The position numbers and the translations under genes are program-made. A DNA stretch of 59,575 nucleotides, from positions 1 through 59,575 of the forward strand of contig CAJUTU010000022.1 in NCBI GenBank assembly GCA_910589385.1. Reading direction: 5' to 3'. The notes under the pieces were generated by a model. It was not told the DNA's origin and made no database searches. It was given only the letters and a program-made list of their open reading frames with translations. Positions within the stretch are counted from its first letter, which is position 1, and every line of letters begins with the position of its first letter. This document shows, piece after piece, positions 14,779 to 22,496 of this stretch. This DNA is from an uncultured Lachnospiraceae bacterium. Its GTDB lineage: Bacteria; Bacillota; Clostridia; Lachnospirales; Lachnospiraceae.

Positions 14779-15735
14779 ATGTATGGGAAGATATGTGGAA
14801 CAGGCTCTTGTGTGCCAAAGCATGTTCTAGACAATGAGGATTTATCCCGGATGGTTGACACAAGCGACGCATGGATCCAGGAGCGTACAGGTGTGGCCAG
14901 GCGGCATATCATTGAGGATGAGACGACAGTGTCTATGGCAGTGGAGGCGGCGCAGAGGGCGCTGGAGAATGGGAATGTCCGGGCGGAAGAGGTGGAACTG
15001 CTGATCGTATCCACATTTACCTCGGAGATCCTGCTTCCTTGCGCGGCATGTGAAGTGCAGAAAAGGCTAGGGGCGGTGAATGCGGCCTGCTTTGACTTGA
15101 ATGCAGCCTGTACAGGATTTTTAGCTGCGTATCAGACGGCACAGGCATATATTGCGGCCGGATCATGCAGGACCGTTCTTCTGATCGGTTCGGAAAGTCT
15201 GTCCAATATGGTGGACTGGAAAGACCGTGGAACCTGTATCTTGTTCGGGGACGGCGCGGGAGCGGCGGTGCTGAGGGCAGAACCGGGGGAGGTGCCCTTG
15301 ACAGTCATGCATTCTGACGGAGGGGCAGGCGGCGCGCTTACCCTGCAAAGCCGTCACCAGAAAAACCGGGGAAGCGGCTTGGATGCCGGGTATATCCAGA
15401 TGAACGGCCGGGAAGTATTTCAATTTGCCGTGAAGAGAGTGCCAGAGGTGATACAGGAACTGTTGGAGGCAGGTCAGGTCACCTTGAGACAGGTTGATTA
15501 TTTTATCCTTCATCAGGCGAACAAAAGGATCGTGGAATCCGTTGCAAAACGTCTCGGTGCGGACATCGAAAAATTCCCGATGAATCTTCAGGAGTACGGA
15601 AATACCTCTTCGGCCAGCATTCCGATCCTTCTGGATGAAATGAACCGGGACGGGAGGTTAAAGCAGGGGCAGACAATTGTTCTGGCCGGATTTGGCGCAG
15701 GATTGTCCTGGGGGGCGGCTGTTTTGAAGTGGTGA
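14779..15735 (+). CDS. fabH: 3-oxoacyl-ACP synthase III (FabH)
   Basis: A 318-residue condensing enzyme that starts fatty-acid synthesis from acyl-CoA and malonyl-ACP. The catalytic triad is at the standard positions: Cys111 (NAACTGF), His245 (ILHQANKR) and Asn275 (EYGNTSSA). I choose ATG 14779, where GGAGAAGG lies 4-5 bp upstream and the protein begins MYGKICGTGS like other FabH; an in-frame ATG at 14761 would add six residues without a site. It is the first gene of the ten-gene fab/acc operon and directly follows the palindromic operator. Confidence 0.95.
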   Translation: MYGKICGTGSCVPKHVLDNEDLSRMVDTSDAWIQERTGVARRHIIEDETTVSMAVEAAQRALENGNVRAEEVELLIVSTFTSEILLPCAACEVQKRLGAVNAACFDLNAACTGFLAAYQTAQAYIAAGSCRTVLLIGSESLSNMVDWKDRGTCILFGDGAGAAVLRAEPGEVPLTVMHSDGGAGGALTLQSRHQKNRGSGLDAGYIQMNGREVFQFAVKRVPEVIQELLEAGQVTLRQVDYFILHQANKRIVESVAKRLGADIEKFPMNLQEYGNTSSASIPILLDEMNRDGRLKQGQTIVLAGFGAGLSWGAAVLKW

Positions 15736-15738
15736 AGA

Positions 15739-15771
15739 ACTGCATGCAAGGAACAGATGCAGGCATGCAGT
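15739..15771 (+). promoter_or_regulatory. fabH-acpP intergenic hairpin
   Basis: ACTGCATGC (15739-15747) pairs exactly with GCATGCAGT (15763-15771) around 15 nt. No T tract follows, so it is more likely an mRNA stability or processing element than a terminator. acpP is usually needed at much higher levels than fabH. Confidence 0.45.
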
Positions 15772-15817
15772 CAGCTTACAGGGGAAATTACAAAAAAGTG
15801 AAAGGAAAGGAAGAAAA

Positions 15818-16042
15818 ATGTTAGAAGAAATCAAAGAATTAGTGGCAGAGTCATTAGGAGCAAGTATAGAGGAACTGACAGAGGAAACTTCTTTTACGGA
15901 GGATTTGGATGCGGATTCCCTGGATTTATTTGAGATGGTTATGGAACTGGAAGATAAATATGATGTGAAGATTCCGTCAGAAGATTTGGAAAATATAAAA
16001 ACCATTGGTGATGTAAAGCAGTATATCGAAGAACATAAGTAA
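15818..16042 (+). CDS. acpP: acyl carrier protein
   Basis: A 74-residue acidic four-helix protein that carries growing acyl chains on a phosphopantetheine arm. The attachment Ser34 lies in DADSLD. Length and charge are standard. The ribosome-binding site AAAGGAAAGG precedes the ATG. It sits between fabH and fabK in the operon. The phosphopantetheinyl transferase that activates it is not in the window. Confidence 0.96.
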   Translation: MLEEIKELVAESLGASIEELTEETSFTEDLDADSLDLFEMVMELEDKYDVKIPSEDLENIKTIGDVKQYIEEHK

Positions 16043-16062
16043 AGAAAAAGAGGTTTTTGGTA

Positions 16063-16989
16063 ATGAAGACAAAGCTGACGGAACTTTTAGGAATACAATA
16101 TCCGATCATCCAGGGCGGTATGGCATGGGTGGCGGAATATCATCTGGCGGCCGCCGTGTCAGAGGCAGGCGGGCTTGGACTGATCGGGGCGGCAAGCGCT
16201 CCGGGGGACTGGGTGAGGGAGCAGGTGCGTAAGGCGAAAGAGCTGACACGCAGCCCATTTGGCGTCAACATTATGCTAATGAGCCCCTATGCAGACGAGG
16301 TCGCAAAGGTGATCGTGGAAGAGGGCGTACAGGTGGTGACCACCGGTGCAGGTTCTCCGGAAAAGTATATGAAGATGTGGAAAGAAGCCGGGATAAAGGT
16401 GATTCCGGTCGTTGCTTCAGTGGCACAGGCGCGGCGGATGGAGCGCTGCGGGGCTGACGCGGTGGTAGCGGAAGGAATGGAGTCCGGCGGACATGTCGGT
16501 GAGAGTACGACGATGGCGCTGGTTCCGCAGGTGGCGGACGCTGTGGAGATACCGGTTGTAGCTGCCGGAGGAATTGCCGACGGAAGAGGGATTGCGGCGG
16601 CGTTTATGCTGGGGGCGCAGGGAGTGCAGATGGGAACTTGCTTTATTGTGACAAACGAATCCCAGGTACACGATAATTATAAAAAATGCATCCTCAAAGC
16701 GAGAGATATTGATACTCGTGTGACCGGACGTTCTACAGGCCATCCGGTGAGGGCTCTGCGGAATCAAATGACGAAGGAATATCTGAAGAAAGAACAGGAA
16801 GGCGCAAGTTTTGAGGAATTGGAAAACCTGACGCTGGGGGGGCTTCGCAAAGCCGTAGTGGAAGGCGATGTAGTGAACGGCAGTGTCATGTCCGGGCAGA
16901 TTGCCGGGCTGGTAAAGGAAGAACTGAGCTGTAAAGAACTGATTCAAAAGCTGATGCGGGAATTGGAGGCATTGGGCATTCAAAAATGA
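16063..16989 (+). CDS. fabK: enoyl-ACP reductase II (FabK, FMN-dependent)
   Basis: A 308-residue TIM-barrel flavoprotein that reduces trans-2-enoyl-ACP in the last step of each elongation round. The N-terminus IQYPIIQGGMAWVAEYHLA and the phosphate-binding loop VVAAGGIADGRGIAAAFMLGA are diagnostic of FabK/2-nitropropane-dioxygenase-like enzymes. It replaces FabI, which is absent here, and makes the host likely insensitive to triclosan-type FabI inhibitors (family knowledge). ATG 16063 has AAAGAGG upstream; a TTG at 16057 is less likely. Confidence 0.94.
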   Translation: MKTKLTELLGIQYPIIQGGMAWVAEYHLAAAVSEAGGLGLIGAASAPGDWVREQVRKAKELTRSPFGVNIMLMSPYADEVAKVIVEEGVQVVTTGAGSPEKYMKMWKEAGIKVIPVVASVAQARRMERCGADAVVAEGMESGGHVGESTTMALVPQVADAVEIPVVAAGGIADGRGIAAAFMLGAQGVQMGTCFIVTNESQVHDNYKKCILKARDIDTRVTGRSTGHPVRALRNQMTKEYLKKEQEGASFEELENLTLGGLRKAVVEGDVVNGSVMSGQIAGLVKEELSCKELIQKLMRELEALGIQK

Positions 16990-17020
16990 TTTTTTCATGG
17001 TGATCAGTAGGAGGGGCTTT

Positions 17021-17935
17021 ATGGGAAATACAGAGAAAACGGCGTGGATCTTTCCGGGCCAGGGCGCGCAGAAGTGCGGAATGGGAAAGGATTTTTACGA
17101 GAAAAGCGAAATCGCAAAGGAAATTTTTGACGAGGCATCTGAAGCTTTGGGAATCAACATGAAAGAATTGTGCTTCGAAGAAAACGAACGGCTGGATCAG
17201 ACAGAGTTTACTCAGGCAGCCCTTGTAACGACCTGTCTGGCCATGGCAGAAGCGCTTAAGGAAAAGCTTCCGGCGCCCGATGTGACAGCGGGGCTGAGCC
17301 TGGGAGAATACTGCGCACTGGCTGAGGCAGGAGGGATGAAAACAGAGGATGCCATTATGACTGTGCGCAAGAGGGGGATTTTCATGCAGAATGCAGTTCC
17401 CGGGGGAAAAGGCGCTATGTCGGCGGTTTTGGGATTATCGGGGCAAGTGGTTGAGGCTGCAATCGCAGGTCTGGAAGACGTGTATGTGGCGAATTTTAAC
17501 TGCCCGGGGCAGATCGTGATCACAGGGTATTGCCAGGCGGTAGAAAAAGCAACGGAGATTTTGCTGAAAGCGGGGGCGAAACGGGTGCTGCCATTGAAGG
17601 TCAGCGGGCCTTTCCACTCCCCGATGATGAAAGAAGCAGGAATGCAGCTCGCCCAGGTTTTGGAGAACGTAGAATTAAAGCCTTTGCATATCCCCTATGT
17701 GGCGAATACTACGGCAGAGTACGTTAAGGATATCCACGAAACCAAACGGCTTCTTGAGGAACAGGTAGCCTCTCCGGTACGGTGGCAGCAAAGTATGGAG
17801 CGGATGATCGCAGACGGCGTGGCGACTTTCGTAGAGATCGGGCCGGGGAAGACGCTGGCAGGCTTTTTAAGGAAGATCAGCCGGGACGTAAAGGTCATCA
17901 ACATTGCATCATGGGAGGATGGTTTGAATTTATGA
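17021..17935 (+). CDS. fabD: malonyl-CoA:ACP transacylase (FabD)
   Basis: A 304-residue transferase that loads malonate on ACP. It has the oxyanion motif FPGQGAQ near the start, nucleophile Ser93 in GLSLGEY and His199 in GPFHSPMM. ATG 17021 has AGGAGGGG 4 bp upstream; an earlier in-frame GTG at 16997 would overlap the ribosome-binding site. The stop overlaps the fabG start (ATGA at 17932-17935). Confidence 0.95.
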   Translation: MGNTEKTAWIFPGQGAQKCGMGKDFYEKSEIAKEIFDEASEALGINMKELCFEENERLDQTEFTQAALVTTCLAMAEALKEKLPAPDVTAGLSLGEYCALAEAGGMKTEDAIMTVRKRGIFMQNAVPGGKGAMSAVLGLSGQVVEAAIAGLEDVYVANFNCPGQIVITGYCQAVEKATEILLKAGAKRVLPLKVSGPFHSPMMKEAGMQLAQVLENVELKPLHIPYVANTTAEYVKDIHETKRLLEEQVASPVRWQQSMERMIADGVATFVEIGPGKTLAGFLRKISRDVKVINIASWEDGLNL

Positions 17936-18702
17936 AGGATGAAAAGACGACAGGAAAAGGGCTGCTTCAAGGGCAGGCCGCTGTAGTGACCGGGGCCTCC
18001 CGGGGGATTGGGAGAGCAATCGCGCTGCGGCTTGCAGTGGAAGGCGCAGCAGTGGCGATCAATTATCATGGCTCCAAAGAACGTGCGGAGGCAGTAAAAG
18101 CGCAGATTGAGGAAAAAGGAGGGACTGCGTTTCTGTTTCCCTGTGATGTGGCAGATTTTTCAGCCTGTGAGCTGTTTCTAAAGGCAGCAACAGAACAGAT
18201 GGGACGGCTGGATATTCTTGTAAACAATGCAGGGATCACTCGCGACGGGCTGCTTATGCGTATGAGCGAGGCGGATTATGACGCGGTGCTGGATACAAAC
18301 CTGAAAGGGACATTCAACTGCATCCGGTTTGCGTCACGGCAGATGTTGAAGCAAAAAAGCGGGAGGATCATTAATATCTCTTCGGTTTCCGGGGTGCTTG
18401 GAAATGCAGGACAGGCCAATTATTCGGCGTCCAAAGCAGGGGTGATCGGACTGACAAAGTCTGCGGCAAGGGAGCTTGCGAGCCGTGGGATCACAGTGAA
18501 TGCGATCGCGCCGGGATTCATCAATACGGAAATGACTGAGGGGCTTTCTGAGAAAGTGAAGATAAGCGCAGAAGAGCAGATCCCATTAGGAAAATTCGGA
18601 GAACCGGAAGACATTGCAGAGGCAGCGGTATTTCTGGCATCTGAAAGGGCGCGGTATATAACCGGGCAGGTGCTGCATGTAGACGGCGGCATGGCAATGT
18701 AA
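17932..18702 (+). CDS. fabG: 3-oxoacyl-ACP reductase (FabG)
   Basis: A 256-residue short-chain dehydrogenase using NADPH to reduce 3-oxoacyl-ACP. It shows the Rossmann motif TGASRGIG, NNAG, the catalytic Ser in ISSVSG and the YxxxK pair in NYSASKAG, and the end YITGQVLHVDGGMAM typical of FabG. The start codon overlaps the fabD stop by four bases and its GGAGG lies 13 bp upstream, so translation is probably coupled to fabD. The first ~15 residues (MKDEKTTGKGLLQG) are slightly longer than usual. Confidence 0.95.
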   Translation: MKDEKTTGKGLLQGQAAVVTGASRGIGRAIALRLAVEGAAVAINYHGSKERAEAVKAQIEEKGGTAFLFPCDVADFSACELFLKAATEQMGRLDILVNNAGITRDGLLMRMSEADYDAVLDTNLKGTFNCIRFASRQMLKQKSGRIINISSVSGVLGNAGQANYSASKAGVIGLTKSAARELASRGITVNAIAPGFINTEMTEGLSEKVKISAEEQIPLGKFGEPEDIAEAAVFLASERARYITGQVLHVDGGMAM

Positions 18703-18719
18703 GAGAGAAGGAGAGAGCA

Positions 18720-19964
18720 ATGAAGAGAAGAGTAGCGGTGACCGGATTGGGGGCGGTGACTCCAATCGGCAATACGGTAGAAGAGTTCTGGAAGAGCATC
18801 AGGGAGGGAAAAGTTGGAATCGGCCCGATCACAAAATTTGATACTTCCGGATATGATGTGAAAATCGCGGCGGAGGTAAAGGGCTTTGTGGCAAAGGAGC
18901 GGATGGATTTCAAATCAGCAAAACGGATGGAGCCTTTTTCACAGTATGCGGTTGCCGCAGCCAAAGAAGCATTTGCGGATGCCGGGATTGATATGGAACA
19001 GGAAGAGCCGTACCGTGTGGGAGTGATCATAGGTTCCGGGATCGGAAGCCTGAAAATGGTGGAGGACAGCTATACCAGGATCCAGGAAAAAGGCCCGTCC
19101 CGGGTAAATCCCCTGATGGTGCCGCTTATGATTTCCAATATGGCAGCCGGGAACGTTTCGATCCAGTTAGGGCTGAAAGGAAAATGTACCAATGTGGTGA
19201 CAGCCTGCGCGACAGGCACCAACTGTATTGGAGACGCGTTTCGTGCGATCCAGTATGACGATGCAGATATCATGCTGGCAGGCGGCACGGAAAGCTGTAT
19301 CTGCCCTACCGGTGTCGCAGGATTTACCGGGCTGACGGCATTGTCGAAAACGGAGGATCCGCTGCGGGCGTCGATTCCATTTGACAAAGACAGGAACGGC
19401 TTTGTGCTTGGCGAGGGAGCCGGAGTTGTGGTGCTCGAAGAACTGGAACATGCGAAACGCCGGGGAGCGTATATTTATGCGGAGCTGGCGGGATATGGAT
19501 GTACCGGGGATGCTTACCATATTACTTCTCCTGCTGAGGACGGGGAAGGAGCCGGTATGGCTATGAAGCTGGCTATGAAAGAAGGGGGCGTTTCCCCGGA
19601 ACAGATTGACTATATTAACGCCCATGGAACCAGTACGTTTTACAATGATCTTTACGAAACCCGCGGGATCAAGTATGCAATGGGGGCGGCGGCATACAAA
19701 ACGGTTGTCAATTCTACGAAATCCATGATAGGCCATCTTCTTGGTGCAGCCGGAGGGGTGGAATTTGTAACCTGTGTCAAGACGATCCAGGAAGGATTTA
19801 TACACCAGACTGTCGGCACTGCAAAGGCCGGGGAGGAATGTGACCTGAATTATGCGGTCGGCGCGCCTGTTGAGAAAGAAGTGAATTTCTGTCTGACCAA
19901 TTCTCTGGGATTTGGGGGGCATAATGCGACGCTGTTATTGAAGAAATATGACAGCGCGAAATAA
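18720..19964 (+). CDS. fabF: 3-oxoacyl-ACP synthase II (FabF)
   Basis: A 414-residue elongating condensing enzyme. The nucleophile is Cys163 in TACATGTN, with the two His in NAHGTST and STKSMIGHLLGAAGG, and a standard KAS II N-terminus (RRVAVTGLGAVTPIG). GAAGGAGAG lies before the ATG, 17 bp after fabG. It is the only KAS I/II in the operon, so it likely elongates all chain lengths. No FabM or FabA isomerase is seen here. Confidence 0.96.
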   Translation: MKRRVAVTGLGAVTPIGNTVEEFWKSIREGKVGIGPITKFDTSGYDVKIAAEVKGFVAKERMDFKSAKRMEPFSQYAVAAAKEAFADAGIDMEQEEPYRVGVIIGSGIGSLKMVEDSYTRIQEKGPSRVNPLMVPLMISNMAAGNVSIQLGLKGKCTNVVTACATGTNCIGDAFRAIQYDDADIMLAGGTESCICPTGVAGFTGLTALSKTEDPLRASIPFDKDRNGFVLGEGAGVVVLEELEHAKRRGAYIYAELAGYGCTGDAYHITSPAEDGEGAGMAMKLAMKEGGVSPEQIDYINAHGTSTFYNDLYETRGIKYAMGAAAYKTVVNSTKSMIGHLLGAAGGVEFVTCVKTIQEGFIHQTVGTAKAGEECDLNYAVGAPVEKEVNFCLTNSLGFGGHNATLLLKKYDSAK

Positions 19965-20028
19965 ACGATGAAAAGGCGGGGGATTTGTTCCGCGAATTTA
20001 CTGAAAAAGTATAAATGAGGTGGACAGG

Positions 20029-20511
20029 ATGAAATTTGAACAGGTATTACAGTTGGTAAATGCTGTCTCAGGCTCTGCCCTGACAGAATTCAAATATGAA
20101 GAGGGCGGAGTCAAGATATCTATGAAAAAAGCTGCGGAGGGAACTGTAGAACAGTCCTCTTTGCATGGGCCTATTTTGGGACTGGAAACCAAAACAGAAG
20201 AATCGGCAGATACATCGGATGTACAGGCACATGAGATGGAATCAGCAGCAGGCAGCGCTGAAGAGAAAGAGTCCGGGCAGGTGGTCACATCACCTCTGGT
20301 CGGGACATTTTATGCGGCGCCTGCAGAAGACGCCGACCCCTTTGTACAGGTGGGGGATCAGGTAAAGAAAGGGCAGGTCCTGGCGATCATTGAGGCTATG
20401 AAGCTGATGAATGAGATTGAGAGTGATTTCAGCGGCGAAGTGGTGAAGGTCCTTGTGGAGAATGGAAAGCCTGTGGAATACGGACAGCCATTGTTCGTAA
20501 TCAAGGAATGA
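20029..20511 (+). CDS. accB: biotin carboxyl carrier protein of acetyl-CoA carboxylase
   Basis: A 160-residue protein carrying biotin on Lys125 in EAMKLMNEI. The N-terminal helix is followed by an acidic Ala/Glu/Ser linker (~45-90), then the biotinyl domain (VTSPLVGTFYAAPAEDADPFVQVGD). ATG 20029 has GAGGTGG 6 bp upstream; a GTG at 20020 is an in-frame alternative. It links the fab genes to the acc genes in the operon. Confidence 0.94.
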   Translation: MKFEQVLQLVNAVSGSALTEFKYEEGGVKISMKKAAEGTVEQSSLHGPILGLETKTEESADTSDVQAHEMESAAGSAEEKESGQVVTSPLVGTFYAAPAEDADPFVQVGDQVKKGQVLAIIEAMKLMNEIESDFSGEVVKVLVENGKPVEYGQPLFVIKE

Positions 20512-20523
20512 GGAGGAAATGAG

Positions 20524-20952
20524 ATGAACAGTCTTGATACAAAACAGATTATGGAAATCATTCCGCACAGACACCCGTTTTTGCTTGTAGATCATATTGA
20601 AGATTACGAGCCGGGACAGTATGCTGTCGGTTATAAATGTGTCACATACCGGGAAGATTTTTTTGCAGGGCATTTTCCACAAGAGCCGGTCATGCCGGGG
20701 GTCTTGATCGTAGAAGCGCTGGCGCAGGTTGGCGCGGTAGCGATCCTGAGTATGCCGGAGCATAAAGGCAAAATTGCGTTTTTCGGCGGAATCCAGAAAT
20801 GTAGGTTTAAAGGAATGGTACGGCCCGGGGATAAGCTGAAGCTTGAAACAAAGATCATTAAGCAAAAGGGACCCTATGGAGTGGGGGAAGCGAGGGCCAC
20901 TGTGGACGGACGGCTGGCTGTCAGTGCAGAGTTGTCATTTATGGTTGGATAA
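20524..20952 (+). CDS. fabZ: 3-hydroxyacyl-ACP dehydratase (FabZ)
   Basis: A 142-residue hot-dog-fold dehydratase. The catalytic His50 is in AGHFPQEPVMPG and the Glu is in VEALAQVGA. The N-terminal IMEIIPHRHPFLLVD is diagnostic. AGGAGGAA precedes the ATG and the gene starts 12 bp after accB. With no FabA visible, FabZ would serve the whole cycle. Confidence 0.95.
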   Translation: MNSLDTKQIMEIIPHRHPFLLVDHIEDYEPGQYAVGYKCVTYREDFFAGHFPQEPVMPGVLIVEALAQVGAVAILSMPEHKGKIAFFGGIQKCRFKGMVRPGDKLKLETKIIKQKGPYGVGEARATVDGRLAVSAELSFMVG

Positions 20953-20956
20953 TAGC

Positions 20957-20998
20957 ATGGCAATGCACGACAGTGCGCATATGCTGTGCATGCCAGGC
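20957..20998 (+). promoter_or_regulatory. fabZ-accC intergenic hairpin
   Basis: An imperfect stem pairs GGCA, TGCAC and AG on the left with CTGTGCATGCC on the right, with small bulges. It shares the TGCATGC-type core with the fabH-acpP hairpin. There is no T tract, so an mRNA processing or stability role is more likely than termination. Confidence 0.35.
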
Positions 20999-21051
20999 AG
21001 GCGGTGGATTCAATCTGCCCGGAAAGTCGGAGGCAAATGGGAGGAAAGACT

Positions 21052-22392
21052 ATGATAGGGAAAGTATTGATTGCCAATCGGGGGGAGATCGCGGTACGCA
21101 TTATCCGTGCGTGCAGGGAAATGGGGATCGAGACGGTCGCAGTCTATTCAGAGGCAGACCGGGAGGCGCTGCACACTCAGCTTGCGGATGAAGCAGTCTG
21201 CATCGGCCCGGCCCCGTCTGCAAAAAGCTATCTGAGTATGGAGCAGATCATCAGCGCGACGGTGACTTCGGGCGCGGACGCCGTTCATCCAGGGTTTGGC
21301 TTTCTTTCGGAAAACAGCAGGTTTGCCGAATTATGCGAGCAATGTCATATTACATTTATCGGGCCAGGTTCTGATATCATCCGTAGAATGGGAAATAAGC
21401 AGGAAGCGAGAAATACGATGACAGCTGCCGGTGTGCCGGTGGTCCCGGGAAGTACAGATCCATTGACGGACGCAGAGGCAGGGGCAAAAATCGCGGAGAA
21501 GATCGGTTACCCAGTGATCGTGAAAGCGGCCCTCGGAGGCGGGGGAAAAGGAATGCGTGTGGCAGAGACGCCGGAGGAGTTCGAAGCCAGTTTCAATACG
21601 GCGCAGAAAGAGGCACAAATGGCGTTCGGCGATGGGACAATGTATCTGGAACATTATGTACGTCATCCGCGTCATATAGAATTTCAGATCCTGGCAGACC
21701 AATATGGAAATACGATCCATCTGGGAGAGCGGGACTGTTCGGTACAGAGGAACCATCAGAAAATGATCGAGGAAGCACCCTCTGTGGCATTGTCGGAGGA
21801 ACTGCGCTCCCGGATGGGGGACGCTGCTGTCAGGGCAGCGAAAGCCGCAGGCTATGTGAATGCGGGAACAGTAGAATTTCTTCTTGAGGACAATGGGCAG
21901 TTTTATTTTATGGAAATGAATACCCGTATCCAGGTGGAGCACCCGGTCACAGAATGGGTGACTGGCATTGACCTGGTGAAAGAACAGATTCGGATCGCAG
22001 ACGGCAGGCATTTAAGCTATACTCAGCAGGATGTAAAGATTACAGGCCATGCCATTGAATGCCGGATCAATGCAGAAAACCCGTCCCGGAATTTCCGTCC
22101 GTCGCCGGGGACGATCACAGATATGTACCTGCCGGGAGGGAAGGGTGTGCGGATTGACTCTGCCATCTATTCCGGCTACACTGTGCCGCCCTATTATGAC
22201 TCCATGCTGGCAAAGCTGATCGTCCATGCCAAAAACCGGAAAGAGGCCATCCGTAAAATGCGCAGTGTGCTGGGCGAAGTGATCATTGAAGGGATTGACA
22301 CCAATGTAGATTATCAATATGAGATCCTAAACCATCCGGATTTTGTATCGGGAGAGGTTGATATTGAGTTTATTGAGAAACTATGTCGATGA
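21052..22392 (+). CDS. accC: biotin carboxylase of acetyl-CoA carboxylase
   Basis: A 446-residue ATP-grasp enzyme that carboxylates biotin on AccB. It starts MIGKVLIANRGEIAVRIIRA, has the Gly-rich ATP loop AALGGGGKGMRVA, the RDCSVQRNHQK segment and MNTRIQVEHPVTE. ATG 21052 is supported by GGGAGGAAAG; the open frame extends back to 20986 through the intergenic hairpin but that part is not AccC-like. Confidence 0.95.
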   Translation: MIGKVLIANRGEIAVRIIRACREMGIETVAVYSEADREALHTQLADEAVCIGPAPSAKSYLSMEQIISATVTSGADAVHPGFGFLSENSRFAELCEQCHITFIGPGSDIIRRMGNKQEARNTMTAAGVPVVPGSTDPLTDAEAGAKIAEKIGYPVIVKAALGGGGKGMRVAETPEEFEASFNTAQKEAQMAFGDGTMYLEHYVRHPRHIEFQILADQYGNTIHLGERDCSVQRNHQKMIEEAPSVALSEELRSRMGDAAVRAAKAAGYVNAGTVEFLLEDNGQFYFMEMNTRIQVEHPVTEWVTGIDLVKEQIRIADGRHLSYTQQDVKITGHAIECRINAENPSRNFRPSPGTITDMYLPGGKGVRIDSAIYSGYTVPPYYDSMLAKLIVHAKNRKEAIRKMRSVLGEVIIEGIDTNVDYQYEILNHPDFVSGEVDIEFIEKLCR

Positions 22393-22411
22393 GAAACTAT
22401 GCTGATGAGGA

Positions 22412-22425
22412 ACTGTAAGGACAGT
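22412..22425 (+). promoter_or_regulatory. small hairpin before accDA
   Basis: ACTGT (22412-22416), AAGG, ACAGT (22421-22425). The 12-mer CTGTAAGGACAG recurs at 40722-40733 in the rpsB leader. Function unknown. Confidence 0.3.
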
Positions 22426-22496
22426 AGGAATTGATCATGCCGGCTGTTTTTACTGTTTTAGGTAATTTGTTTGATGATTCGCGAGGGAAATGACCA

